Position numbers and translations under genes: made by a program | Notes under the pieces: model-generated | What the model saw: only the letters and a program-made list of their open reading frames with translations | The model's database searches: none | What the model was told of the DNA's origin: nothing | In this document: in pieces, positions 54,713-63,291 of the stretch | How the letters are laid out: the number at the start of each line of letters is the position of its first letter | Numbering within the stretch: position 1 is the first letter of the stretch | NCBI GenBank assembly: GCA_020637895.1 | Contig: JACKJP010000002.1 | Location: 930,001-994,000, forward strand | Direction: 5' to 3' | Length of the DNA stretch: 64,000 nt | Source: Rhodobiaceae bacterium | GTDB taxonomy: Bacteria; Pseudomonadota; Alphaproteobacteria; Rhizobiales; Tepidamorphaceae

Positions 54713-55108
54713 CTACTGCACGTTCACGTCGTATCGGGTCACGTCGCTGGTCATCGGCGGATCGAGATATTCCTCATAGGTGACGCGGATGCTGAAAGTG
54801 TCGGGGCCTCGATAGCCGGGCGCGGGCGTATAGGTGACGGTGACGGCCGTTCCCTTGAAGCCGCGGCAGCCATTCTCCGTGGAGTTCGACGTCACCGGCC
54901 GGACGGCAAGGGCGATCCGGCCGTGGCCGGGTTGGCGGGCGACCTCGTATTTTTCCGGCGGGCGCAATTCGCAGCCAATCTCGGAATAGACGGCGTGCCA
55001 GCCGACGAGCGTCGCGGCGTTTGCCTTGACCTTCCAGGTTTCCGCATGGGCGGAAGCTGCGATCACAAGCGCCGATGCGCAGGCGAAGATGGCGATGAAC
55101 TTGCGCAT
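54713..55108 (-). CDS. small secreted protein of unknown function, paralogue A
   Basis: 131 residues from the ATG at 55108, backed by an AGAGGG site 6 bases upstream. The signal peptide RKFIAIFACASALVIAASAHA is followed by a mature domain of about 110 residues. The second half (TAVTVTYTPAPGYRGPDTFS) looks like the beta-strand repeat of bacterial cadherin/Ig-like Big_9-type domains. The two mature cysteines (IGCELRPP and TENGC) are shared with the neighbour at 55156-55560, suggesting one disulfide. Probably periplasmic or exported; function not recognised. Confidence 0.85.
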   Translation of the reverse strand: MRKFIAIFACASALVIAASAHAETWKVKANAATLVGWHAVYSEIGCELRPPEKYEVARQPGHGRIALAVRPVTSNSTENGCRGFKGTAVTVTYTPAPGYRGPDTFSIRVTYEEYLDPPMTSDVTRYDVNVQ

Positions 55109-55155
55109 GACGTGCCCTCTCATGGATTCCCGTAAGCTGTCCGTCCGCGGAAACG

Positions 55156-55560
55156 CTATTTCACATTCACATTGTAGCGGACGACATCGCCGAAGGGCGC
55201 CGGGCTGGAATATCGCTGATAGGTGATGCGCACGGTAAAGCTGTCGGGGCCGCGATAGCCCTTGTCGGGCGTATAGGTGACGGCGACGGCCTTGCCCTTG
55301 AACTGGGTGCAGCCATTCTCCCTGTCGTTGGAGGTGACCTGGCGGATCGTCAGCGTCACCTTGCCATGTTGCGGTTGCCGGCCAACGGAATAGGTATCGG
55401 GCGGCCTGAGCTCGCAGCCGATCAGCGCATAGATCGCGCGCCAGCCGATGTGGTTTTGCGCATTCGCCTTCACATCGACATCATAGGATTCAGCAAGCGC
55501 CGATCCGGCAATCCCCGTGACGCCGAGAATCAGCGCCAGTGCGAACATGAATTTCTTCAA
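55156..55560 (-). CDS. small secreted protein of unknown function, paralogue B
   Basis: 134 residues from a TTG at 55560, chosen because GGGAGG lies 7 bases upstream (55568-55573) and it gives a good signal peptide (KKFMFALALILGVTGIAGSALA). The mature part is clearly homologous to the next gene (54713-55108), with identical IGCELRPP, ENGC, FKG and GYRGPD segments and the same two cysteines. An ATG four codons downstream would shorten the basic n-region. The pair arose by tandem duplication; function not recognised. Confidence 0.82.
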   Translation of the reverse strand: MKKFMFALALILGVTGIAGSALAESYDVDVKANAQNHIGWRAIYALIGCELRPPDTYSVGRQPQHGKVTLTIRQVTSNDRENGCTQFKGKAVAVTYTPDKGYRGPDSFTVRITYQRYSSPAPFGDVVRYNVNVK

Positions 55561-55694
55561 GAGAGAGCCTCCCAAACTGCCCTAACGTCACTTTCCGACG
55601 CGCCGGCGGCCTGTCATCCGCCATGTCATTGAGGCTCCAGCATAAATCGTAAAGGCGGATTGAGAAGCAACCGAAGGTTGGAGGGCCGGTTTTT

Positions 55695-56636
55695 CTACCG
55701 CTTCGCCTCGATGGCATCCCAGACGAGGGCCGCGGTATCGGCGCCGCCAAAACGCTTGAGTTCGCGGATACCCGTCGGCGATGTCACGTTGATTTCGGTC
55801 AGATAGTCGCCGATCACGTCAATGCCGACGAAAATCATCCCGCGCTCCTTCAGCGCCGGGCCGATCGCCTCGCAGATTTCGTGGTCGCGCTTCGTCATCT
55901 CGCAGGCCTCCGCACGCCCGCCGACATGCATGTTGGAGCGCGTTTCGTCCGCCGCTGGCACCCGGTTGATCGCGCCGACCGCCTTGCCATCGACGAGAAT
56001 GACGCGCTTGTCGCCCTTGCGCACCGCCGGCAGGTACTTCTGGATGACATAGGGTTCGCGGAAGCTCTGCTGGAACAGCTCCAGCAATGAGGCGAGGTTG
56101 GTATCGCTTTCGGTCAGGCGGAACACCGCCGCGCCGCCATTGCCGTAAAGCGGCTTGACGATGATGTCCTTGTGTTCGGCGCGGAATTCCTTGATCGCGC
56201 GGCCGTCGCGGGTGATCAGCGTCGGCGGCATCAGATCGGGGAATTCGGTGACGAACACTTTCTCGGGCATGTTGCGGACATTCACCGGATCGTTGACGAC
56301 AAGCGTCTTCGGGTGAATCCGCTCCAGAATGTGCGTGGTCGAGATGTAGTGCATGTCGAAGGGCGGATCCTGCCTGAGCAGGACCACATCCATCGTCGAC
56401 AGGTCGGTGCGGGCGCCGTCGCCAAGCGAGAAATGATTGCCCTGCTCCTCGCGCAGCGCCGTGACCTCGTGGCAAAAGCCGGTGACGGCATCGCGGGTCA
56501 TGCCGAGGCTGTCGGGGAGATAGTAGAAGAGCCGATGCCCGCGGGCCTGCGCCTCCAGCATCAGCGCGAAGGTGGAATCACCCCGGATCGTGATGGATTC
56601 GATCGGGTCCATCTGGACGGCAACCTTGAGGGTCAT
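55695..56636 (-). CDS. gshB: glutathione synthase
   Basis: ATP-grasp ligase that joins gamma-glutamylcysteine and glycine. 313 residues. N-terminal KVAVQMDPIESITIRGDSTFAL, the DVVLLRQDPPFDMHYISTTHIL substrate block, ATP-grasp segments DIIVKPLYGNGGAAVFRL and the metal/ATP site DVIGDYLTEINVTSPTGIREL are all present. Located between yraN-rsmI and the secreted paralogues; 38 bases separate it from yraN. Confidence 0.97.
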   Translation of the reverse strand: MTLKVAVQMDPIESITIRGDSTFALMLEAQARGHRLFYYLPDSLGMTRDAVTGFCHEVTALREEQGNHFSLGDGARTDLSTMDVVLLRQDPPFDMHYISTTHILERIHPKTLVVNDPVNVRNMPEKVFVTEFPDLMPPTLITRDGRAIKEFRAEHKDIIVKPLYGNGGAAVFRLTESDTNLASLLELFQQSFREPYVIQKYLPAVRKGDKRVILVDGKAVGAINRVPAADETRSNMHVGGRAEACEMTKRDHEICEAIGPALKERGMIFVGIDVIGDYLTEINVTSPTGIRELKRFGGADTAALVWDAIEAKR

Positions 56637-56674
56637 GAGCGTTTCCTGTCGGTTTCAGGGTCAGTGCCGGGATA

Positions 56675-57043
56675 TCAGGCGCGGATGGCGTCCTGGAGAT
56701 GCAATGGCAGCCGGCGAGCGCCGACGGCCATGACATCGAAGCGCAGATTGTATCGGCCATATCGGGGCCGCCGCGCAAGCCACCAGCTCGCGGCATCGAG
56801 CATGCGGCGCTGCTGGCGCGGGGTCACGGCCTCAAGCGCGGCAGACTGGCTTGCGCGCAGCTTGACCTCGATGAAGACGATCGTGCCGAAGCGGACGGCG
56901 ATGAGATCGACCTCGCCGAAGGGGGTGCGGACCCTTCGACCGAGCGGCCTGTAGCCCTTGCACATGAGCAGCATCAGGCAGGCCCACTCGGCGCGGCGGC
57001 CGCGCCGTTCCGCCGCCTGTCGATGCGCCCGCCCGCCGGTCAC
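56675..57043 (-). CDS. YraN (UPF0102) family protein, putative endonuclease-like
   Basis: 122 residues from a GTG at 57043. The RecB-like nuclease core is visible: GEVDLIAV and VFIEVKLRAS supply the D...ExK acidic/lysine set. Found next to rsmI in very many bacteria; a role in DNA or RNA processing is suspected but not established. Its start overlaps the rsmI stop by 4 bases (GTGA). Confidence 0.92.
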   Translation of the reverse strand: MTGGRAHRQAAERRGRRAEWACLMLLMCKGYRPLGRRVRTPFGEVDLIAVRFGTIVFIEVKLRASQSAALEAVTPRQQRRMLDAASWWLARRPRYGRYNLRFDVMAVGARRLPLHLQDAIRA

Positions 57044-57996
57044 CGGTTCTTGCCGGATTTGCCGCCGCGGCCAAGCGCGATCGCCCGCCGGTACAGCATC
57101 TTGCGATCGAGACCGGTCTCGTCGGCGAGAATCTCAGACGCGGTGCGCGCGCCTTTCTCGTCAGTCAGAGACGCGAGCCTTTCATCAAGGTCGGCCGGTT
57201 CAACCGGGGCTTCCCTTTCCGGCGGTCCGACAAGAATGACGATTTCGCCCTTGACCGCCGCGCCGGAGAAGATCGCGGCAAGCTCTGGCAGACCGCCGCG
57301 TTCGAAGGTCTCGTGCAGTTTGGTCAGCTCGCGCGCGACAACGGCGCGGCGCGGACCGAAGACCAGCGCCATATCGGACAGGGCAGCCGCGAGACGGGCC
57401 GGCGATTCGTAGAATATCAGCGTGCCAGGAATGTTGGCGATGGCCGCAAGACGATCGCGCCGCGCCTTCTCCTTTGGCGGCAGGAACCCTTCAAACCAGA
57501 AGCGGTCGCTTGGCAGGCCCGCGCCGACAAGGCCGGAAAGCAGCGCCGACGCGCCCGGTACCGGCACAACGGCAAAGCCGGCCTCGATGCAGTCGGTAAC
57601 GATCCGATAGCCGGGGTCGGAGACGAGCGGCGTTCCGGCATCCGAGATCAGCGCCACCGATTCGCCATCGCCTATCATCGACAATATGCGCGGTCTCTGC
57701 CTGGCGGCGTTGTGCTCGTGATAGGGAACGAGGCGCGCCTCGATGCCATAGTGGCGCAGCAGGATGGCGCTGCGCCTCGTATCCTCACAGGCGATCCGGT
57801 CGGCTGCGGCAAGGACCTGCAACGCGCGAAGGGTCACGTCGCCGAGATTGCCGATGGGCGTTGCGACAACATGCAGCCCGGGCGGCAATGACGGCGCATC
57901 CAGCGCGGTCCCGGCGATGAAAAAACGGCGCGGCGACGACGTGCCCGGCGGGGCTTCAGCGCCCTTTTCGCCTTTGTCTTGCCGGGTTTTTGTCAC
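57040..57996 (-). CDS. rsmI: 16S rRNA (cytidine-1402-2'-O)-methyltransferase
   Basis: 2'-O-methylates C1402 in the ribosomal P-site region. 318 residues from a GTG at 57996 with an AAGGAG site 6 bases upstream. Tetrapyrrole-methylase fold: LHVVATPIGNLGDVTLRALQVL, CEDTRRSAILLRHYGI, ALISDAGTPLVSDPGYRIV and FYESPARLAAAL are characteristic. The N-terminus is extended by about 35 polar residues. Divergent from the lipoprotein gene at 58200. Confidence 0.96.
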   Translation of the reverse strand: MTKTRQDKGEKGAEAPPGTSSPRRFFIAGTALDAPSLPPGLHVVATPIGNLGDVTLRALQVLAAADRIACEDTRRSAILLRHYGIEARLVPYHEHNAARQRPRILSMIGDGESVALISDAGTPLVSDPGYRIVTDCIEAGFAVVPVPGASALLSGLVGAGLPSDRFWFEGFLPPKEKARRDRLAAIANIPGTLIFYESPARLAAALSDMALVFGPRRAVVARELTKLHETFERGGLPELAAIFSGAAVKGEIVILVGPPEREAPVEPADLDERLASLTDEKGARTASEILADETGLDRKMLYRRAIALGRGGKSGKNR

Positions 57997-58081
57997 ATCG
58001 TGCTCCTTGCGAGAATGAAGCGGCCCGTGCGGATGGTCACGGGGCGTACATTTGTTGTCCGACGCTCCAGACCCGATACTC

Positions 58082-58111
58082 TTGGCCGTTCGGTGCGGAT
58101 CAGACTATGTT
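58082..58111 (+). promoter_or_regulatory. putative promoter of the PBP-activator lipoprotein gene
   Basis: TTGGCC (58082-58087), 18-base spacer, TATGTT (58106-58111). Each hexamer matches four of six positions of the sigma70 consensus. The leader to the ATG at 58200 would be about 80 bases. Confidence 0.4.
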
Positions 58112-58199
58112 AGGTTGCCCTGGTGGCGGGAAACAGAGGCAAACTGCCGGAGGATCAGGCACAGTTCCTCCGCGCGGCGGGCGGGAGAAAGAAAAACTG

Positions 58200-59405
58200 A
58201 TGAGTAATGGCGTAAACGGCACGAGCCGGCGCGATATTCTGCGCCTTGCGGGTGGCTCCGGCCTTCTGGCGCTTGGCGCGGCGCTTTCCGCATGCAGCGG
58301 GCAGAGCGGTTTCGGCGGTCTCGATTCCGGTCAGGCCGCGCAGCAGCCGGGTGAATCGATAGGCAGCGGCGAGACGAAAGTGGCGCTGCTCCTGCCGATG
58401 ACGGCGACGGGCAATGCCGGCAAGACGGCGCAGGCGATGCGCAGTGCGGCGGAACTTGCCCTGTCGGAAATGGGATCGCAGCCGATCACCCTGCTGCCCT
58501 ACGACACCGCCGGCACGCCGGAGGGCGCGCGCAGCGCCGCACAGGCGGCGCTGGCGGCCGGTGCGACCGTCTGCCTCGGACCGCTTTTCTCTTCGTCGGT
58601 CGGCGCGGCGGCTCCCGCATTTCGGAGCGCCGGCGTTCCGATGATCGCCTTTTCGACCGATACCGGCGTTTCAGGCCAGGGCGTCTATCTGCTCAGCTTC
58701 CTGCCGCAGACCGACATCGACCGGATCGTCAAATACGCAACGTCTCAGGGCAAGCGCTCGTTCGCCGCGCTGCTGCCAACCGGAGCATACGGCACGGTGG
58801 TCGAGGGCGCCGCGCGCGAATCGATCGCCCGCTACGGCGGCCAGCTTCGCGCGGTGGAGTATTACGAACCGGACAGCCTCAAGATGCAGGACCCGGTTCA
58901 ACGGATCGCGGCTGTGGCCGGCGGCGCCAATCCCTCGGTCGACGCGCTGATCGTGCCCGATGGCGCGGCCGGGCTGAAAGCCCTGAGCGACGCTTTCGGC
59001 GTTCACAATATCGACCCGAGGAAAGTCACCCTGCTGGGCTCGGGGCAATGGGACGATCCGCTGGTGCGCGGTCTGCCGACATTCGCCGGCGGACTCTATG
59101 CCGCGCCCGATCCGCGTGGATTCGATGCGATGGCAACGCGTTTCCAGAGCCGTTTCGGATACAGGCCACCGAGGCTCGCCTCGCTCTCCTATGACGGGGT
59201 CAGCCTGATCGCGGCGCTGGCGGCCCAGAATATAGGCTTCAGCCAGACGATATTGACCAACCCGGACGGGTTCGACGGCACCGACGGCATTTTCCGCTTC
59301 AACGCCCGTGGGACGAACGAACGCGGGCTTGCGATCATGGCCGTTGCGACCGGAGCGCCGCAAATCGTCGTTCCGGCGCCGCGCAGCTTCTCGGCAGGTT
59401 TCTGA
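58200..59405 (+). CDS. penicillin-binding protein activator-like lipoprotein (LpoA/Leu-Ile-Val-binding fold)
   Basis: 401 residues from the ATG at 58200. The N-terminus combines a twin-arginine pair (SRRDIL, Arg10-Arg11), a hydrophobic stretch and a lipobox LSAC with Cys32, so it may be a Tat-exported lipoprotein. The mature part is a type I periplasmic-binding fold (VALLLPMTATGNAGKTAQAM ... LASLSYDGVSLIAAL) as in LpoA/PBP activator proteins, which stimulate cell-wall synthases. It could equally be a substrate-binding lipoprotein; no transporter genes flank it. Confidence 0.85.
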   Translation: MSNGVNGTSRRDILRLAGGSGLLALGAALSACSGQSGFGGLDSGQAAQQPGESIGSGETKVALLLPMTATGNAGKTAQAMRSAAELALSEMGSQPITLLPYDTAGTPEGARSAAQAALAAGATVCLGPLFSSSVGAAAPAFRSAGVPMIAFSTDTGVSGQGVYLLSFLPQTDIDRIVKYATSQGKRSFAALLPTGAYGTVVEGAARESIARYGGQLRAVEYYEPDSLKMQDPVQRIAAVAGGANPSVDALIVPDGAAGLKALSDAFGVHNIDPRKVTLLGSGQWDDPLVRGLPTFAGGLYAAPDPRGFDAMATRFQSRFGYRPPRLASLSYDGVSLIAALAAQNIGFSQTILTNPDGFDGTDGIFRFNARGTNERGLAIMAVATGAPQIVVPAPRSFSAGF

Positions 59406-59414
59406 GGGTTCAGT

Positions 59415-60602
59415 CTAGAACGGATCGGCCGCGAGATCGGCGATAACGGCATCGAGCACGGAAAATCCGGCTGGTGTCGCCCGCAGCCTTCCCGACGGCA
59501 AATGTTCAACCATGTCGTTCTCGACCAGATCGGCGACCCTTCGCCGATCGAGACCGCGCCCGCTGATCGCGCGGTAGCGGTCCGGATCGATTCCTTCCCT
59601 GAGCCTGAGGCCCATGAGGAGATACTCATCGCCCTGTTCGACGGGTCCGAGTTTTTCTTCAAACACCGTTCCGACACCCTGCCGCTCGACCTGTTCCAGC
59701 CAGCGCTCCGGATGCCGTTCGGCGGAAAGGCCGAGCACGTGCCCCTTGCCGTCGATGCGCGAATGGGCGCCCGGGCCAAGGCCGGCATAGCGCCCATAGC
59801 GCCAGTAGACGAGATTGTGCCGGCTTTCATGGCCCGGACGGGCATGGTTTGAAATCTCATAGGCCGGCATGTCATGGCGCGCGGTGACTTCCTGCGTCAG
59901 CTCGTAAAGTGCGGCCGCTTCATCAGGCGGGGGAACCTCCAGCTTGCCGGCGGCATGGAGCGAGGCGAATACCGTGTCGGGCTCGATGGTCAGCTGATAG
60001 GCCGACAGATGGCCGCCGGCCATGCGGCATGCCTCGTCCAGCTCGCGCTCCCAGTCGGCGGCAGTCTGCCCGGGCCTTGCGTAGATCAGATCGAAGGAAT
60101 GACGGTCGAAAAGCCGCTGCGCAACTGCAATCGCCGCGCGCGCCTCGGCGACATTGTGCAGGCGTCCGAGCCTTTTCAGGTCCGGATCGTTGAGCGCCTG
60201 TACCCCGATGGACACGCGATTGACGCCGGCATCCCGGTAACCTGCAAAGCGGGAAGCCTCGACGCTCGAGGGATTGGCTTCAAGCGTGATTTCGGCATCG
60301 GGCAGCAGCGTCCAGTTCGACGCGATGGAATCGATGATCGCGCCGACCGTATCGGGCAGCATCAACGATGGCGTGCCGCCCCCGAAAAAGATGCTTTGTA
60401 CGGGCAGGCCGCCTGTCTGCCGCGCAAACCAGGCCGCTTCGCTGCGGAATGCATTCACGAAACGCGGCTGGTCCACCGGCCGGTGGCGGACATGGCTGTT
60501 GAAATCGCAATAGGGGCATTTCGACTGGCAGAACGGCCAGTGCACATAGACGCCGAATCCGCCATCCGGCACAGTGGCCGATGTCTGCCGATCGTCAGCC
60601 AA
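59415..60602 (-). CDS. hemW: radical SAM family haem chaperone HemW
   Basis: Radical-SAM protein now regarded as a haem chaperone rather than a coproporphyrinogen oxidase. About 395 residues. Cluster motif FCQSKCPYCDFNSH, HemN-like FFGGGTPSLM and VSIGVQALNDPDLKRLGR, and a C-terminal HemN_C winged helix (about 310-385). No ATG precedes the first motif; the TTG at 60602, overlapping the rdgB stop by 8 bases, or the GTG at 60572 are the likely starts. Missing the CxxxC tail features of true HemN. Confidence 0.9.
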   Translation of the reverse strand: MADDRQTSATVPDGGFGVYVHWPFCQSKCPYCDFNSHVRHRPVDQPRFVNAFRSEAAWFARQTGGLPVQSIFFGGGTPSLMLPDTVGAIIDSIASNWTLLPDAEITLEANPSSVEASRFAGYRDAGVNRVSIGVQALNDPDLKRLGRLHNVAEARAAIAVAQRLFDRHSFDLIYARPGQTAADWERELDEACRMAGGHLSAYQLTIEPDTVFASLHAAGKLEVPPPDEAAALYELTQEVTARHDMPAYEISNHARPGHESRHNLVYWRYGRYAGLGPGAHSRIDGKGHVLGLSAERHPERWLEQVERQGVGTVFEEKLGPVEQGDEYLLMGLRLREGIDPDRYRAISGRGLDRRRVADLVENDMVEHLPSGRLRATPAGFSVLDAVIADLAADPF

Positions 60603-61236
60603 AGCAGCGCCCGACCAACCTGGCGAAAGCGCGGGCGCGGTGCGAGAGCCCCTCGGCCTCGCCCGGCTTCCATCCGTGTTTTTCCGAAGCACTCATTTCA
60701 CCGAAAGTACGGTCATGACCGTCGGGAAGAAAGACCGGGTCATATCCGAAACCCTGATTGCCTCGCGGCGGCCAGACGAATGTACCGTCGACACGGCCCT
60801 CAACCGCTTCCTCGTGGCCGTCGGGCCAGGCAAGGCAGAGCGCCGCGACGAACCAGCTGCGACGGCCTTCCGGCGACCCCGCGCCCTTTGCCTGCAGCAT
60901 TTCCTCGGCATTGCGCATCGCGCGGCCGAAATCCTTGTCCGGGCCGGCCCAGCGTGCCGACAGGACGCCCGGCGCGCCATCGAGACCGGCGATGCAGAAA
61001 CCCGAATCATCGGCAAGGGCGGGAAGTCTGGCAGCCCTAGCCGCCGCATGGGCCTTGATCGCGGCGTTCTCGGCGAATGTCACGCCTGTTTCTTCAGGTT
61101 CGGGCAGGCCGAGTTCGCCGGCCGACACCGTCTCGATGCCGAACGGCTCCAGGAGCTCGCGTATCTCGCGCAGCTTGCCGGGATTGTGGCTCGCAACGAC
61201 GAGCTTTTCCCCAGCAAGCCTTCTCGGGCTGCTCAC
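60595..61236 (-). CDS. rdgB: non-canonical purine NTP pyrophosphatase (dITP/XTP)
   Basis: Removes ITP, dITP and XTP from the nucleotide pool. 213 residues from a GTG at 61236. HAM1/RdgB motifs VASHNPGKLREI (near 14-25), LPALADDSGFCIAGLDGAPGVLSARWAG and the C-terminal EMSASEKHG are complete. Its GTG overlaps the rph stop (GTGA), and its end overlaps hemW, so rph-rdgB-hemW form one coupled set. Confidence 0.96.
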   Translation of the reverse strand: MSSPRRLAGEKLVVASHNPGKLREIRELLEPFGIETVSAGELGLPEPEETGVTFAENAAIKAHAAARAARLPALADDSGFCIAGLDGAPGVLSARWAGPDKDFGRAMRNAEEMLQAKGAGSPEGRRSWFVAALCLAWPDGHEEAVEGRVDGTFVWPPRGNQGFGYDPVFLPDGHDRTFGEMSASEKHGWKPGEAEGLSHRARAFARLVGRCFG

Positions 61237-61946
61237 GATATCGCCAGTTTCTGAAGGTCGAAGAGCTTCGAACAGCCGGCACGCGCCAGTTCGAGCATGG
61301 CATCGAAGGTCTCGCGATCGAAAGGCGTGCGTTCTGCCGTCGCCTGAATCTCAACGATCCCGCCACTGCCCGTGAGGACGAAATTGGCGTCGGTATCGGC
61401 GGTGGAATCCTCGTCGTAATCAAGATCGAGGACCGGCGCGCCGTCATAGATTCCGCAGGAGATGGCCGACACCTGATCGACGAGCGGGCTTGCCGACAGC
61501 ATCGAGCGGGCGCGCATCCATTCGATGCAATCATGCAGCGCCACCCATGCGCCCGTGATCGAGGCGGTTCGCGTGCCGCCATCGGCCTGGATGACGTCGC
61601 AATCGACGGTAATTTGGCGCTCGCCGAGCTTTTCCAGATCGACCACGGTGCGCAGCGAACGGCCAATCAGGCGCTGGATTTCAAGCGTTCTGCCAGACTG
61701 CTTGCCGGCGCTCGCCTCGCGGCGCATGCGGTCGTGGGTGGCGCGCGGCAGCATGCCGTACTCGGCCGTGACCCAGCCGCGGGCCTGACCGCGAAGCCAC
61801 GGCGGCACACGCTCTTCCAGCGTTGCCGCGCAAAGGACTTCGGTGTCGCCGAAGCGGATGCGGCAGGAGCCTTCCGCATGGCGCAGGACGCCGCGTTCGA
61901 TGGTGACGCGGCGCATTTCGTCGACTGCGCGTTTTGACGGTCGCAT
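61233..61946 (-). CDS. rph: ribonuclease PH
   Basis: Phosphorolytic exonuclease that trims tRNA 3' ends. 237 residues from the ATG at 61946 (MRPSKRAVDEMRRV), chosen because AAAGGA lies 7 bases upstream; the ATG at 61952 is too close to that site. GSCRIRFGDTEVLCAAT, the phosphate-binding arginine region RSLRTVVDLEKLGERQI and DVIQADGGTRTASITGA are intact. Divergent from hrcA. Confidence 0.96.
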   Translation of the reverse strand: MRPSKRAVDEMRRVTIERGVLRHAEGSCRIRFGDTEVLCAATLEERVPPWLRGQARGWVTAEYGMLPRATHDRMRREASAGKQSGRTLEIQRLIGRSLRTVVDLEKLGERQITVDCDVIQADGGTRTASITGAWVALHDCIEWMRARSMLSASPLVDQVSAISCGIYDGAPVLDLDYDEDSTADTDANFVLTGSGGIVEIQATAERTPFDRETFDAMLELARAGCSKLFDLQKLAIS

Positions 61947-62093
61947 GGCCATTCCTTTCCCGGCAGGCGAAGCTCTATCGCAATTCAGCGCTTGTTAGAG
62001 CGCCGGACAGCCGCGGTAAAGGGGCGTCATGGCCACAGGTTGCATCAGCGCGAGACTTGACGGAGCGAAAATAGCCTCTCAGATAAACGGGTG

Positions 62094-63203
62094 ATGGATC
62101 GCGATTTCTCAAAGAAGGCAGGACGGGACGGCGAAGCGGAAAGCGCGCTTGCGCATCTCGACCAGCGTTCGCGCGAGATATTCCGCCGAATTGTCGAAGG
62201 CTATCTGGAAACCGGCGAACCGGTCGGCTCGCGAAACCTGAGCCGGATGCTGCCGATGAGCCTGTCGCCAGCTTCGGTCCGTAACGTCATGGCCGATCTG
62301 GAATCGCTCGGACTACTGTTTTCCCCGCATACGAGCGCCGGAAGGCTGCCGACCGAAACGGGCCTCAGGTTTTTCGTCGACGCCTTCATGCAGCTCGGTG
62401 AACTGGCCGATATGGAGCGCCAGCAGATCGACGCGCACATGACCGCCGGGCGAAACCAGAACGGCTCCACGCAGGGGCTGCTGGACGAGGCGGGCAACCT
62501 GCTTTCGGGCCTGACGCGCGGCGCCGGTCTGGTGCTCACGGGCAAGCAGGACATGCGCGTCAAGCATATCGAATTCGTCCGCCTGGAGCCGCGAAAGGTG
62601 CTGGTCGTTCTCGTCGGCGCCGACAATGTGGTGGAAAACCGGGTCATCGATCTCGACCAGGACGTGCCGCCCTCGAGCCTCAACGCCGCGATGAACTGGC
62701 TCAACGCCCATATTGAGGGGCGCACGCTTTCCGAAATCCGCCGCGAGGTGGAGGCGCTGGAGGCGCGTCAGCGCAGCGAGCTGGACACGCTGACCAAACA
62801 GGTGATCGCCGAGGGCATCGCCAGCTGGGCGGGCGTCGGCGACGGACGCCCTGCACAACTGATCGTGCGCGGGCATGCCAATCTTCTGGAAAACCTTCAG
62901 GCGCAGGAGGATCTGGAACGGATCCGCCAGCTATTTTCCGACCTGGAGCGCAAGAAGGATATCGTGGAACTGCTGGGTCTTGCGGAGAAGGGCGACGGGG
63001 TCCGGCTGTTCATCGGCTCCGAGAACAAGCTCTTTTCGATGTCCGGATCGTCCCTCGTGATAGCCCCGTATCGCAACGACGAAGCCCATATCGTCGGCGT
63101 GATCGGGGTAATCGGCCCGACGCGGATCAATTATGCGCGGGTGATACCCGTTGTCGACTACACGGCCCAGCTTCTGGGACGGCTGATTGGCAACCCGCTC
63201 TGA
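62094..63203 (+). CDS. hrcA: heat-inducible transcription repressor HrcA
   Basis: Repressor of chaperonin operons through the CIRCE operator. 369 residues from the ATG at 62094 (a GTG three bases upstream is also possible). Winged-helix part (about 20-95; REIFRRIVEGYLETGEPVGSRNLSR, SPASVRNVMADLESLGLL and SAGRLPTETGLRFFVDAF) and a GAF-like dimerisation part ending LGRLIGNPL. Directly followed by grpE. I see no CIRCE site in this window, so its targets (for example groESL) must lie elsewhere. Confidence 0.95.
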   Translation: MDRDFSKKAGRDGEAESALAHLDQRSREIFRRIVEGYLETGEPVGSRNLSRMLPMSLSPASVRNVMADLESLGLLFSPHTSAGRLPTETGLRFFVDAFMQLGELADMERQQIDAHMTAGRNQNGSTQGLLDEAGNLLSGLTRGAGLVLTGKQDMRVKHIEFVRLEPRKVLVVLVGADNVVENRVIDLDQDVPPSSLNAAMNWLNAHIEGRTLSEIRREVEALEARQRSELDTLTKQVIAEGIASWAGVGDGRPAQLIVRGHANLLENLQAQEDLERIRQLFSDLERKKDIVELLGLAEKGDGVRLFIGSENKLFSMSGSSLVIAPYRNDEAHIVGVIGVIGPTRINYARVIPVVDYTAQLLGRLIGNPL

Positions 63204-63291
63204 ACGGAAATTGGCGCGAGAGTTGATTTTTTTGTCCCGGACCCTGATATCCGGGGCCATCAGTAGCAATGAACAAGCAGACGAGCCTTAA

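Noticed and set aside
61953..62093. CIRCE operator ahead of hrcA
   Set aside because: No TTAGCACTC-N9-GAGTGCTAA-like inverted repeat is present here or before grpE.
63222..63254. Heat-shock (sigma32) promoter before grpE
   Set aside because: TTGATT and CCCTGATAT are only loosely similar to the consensus and the spacing fit is poor; not supported enough to list.
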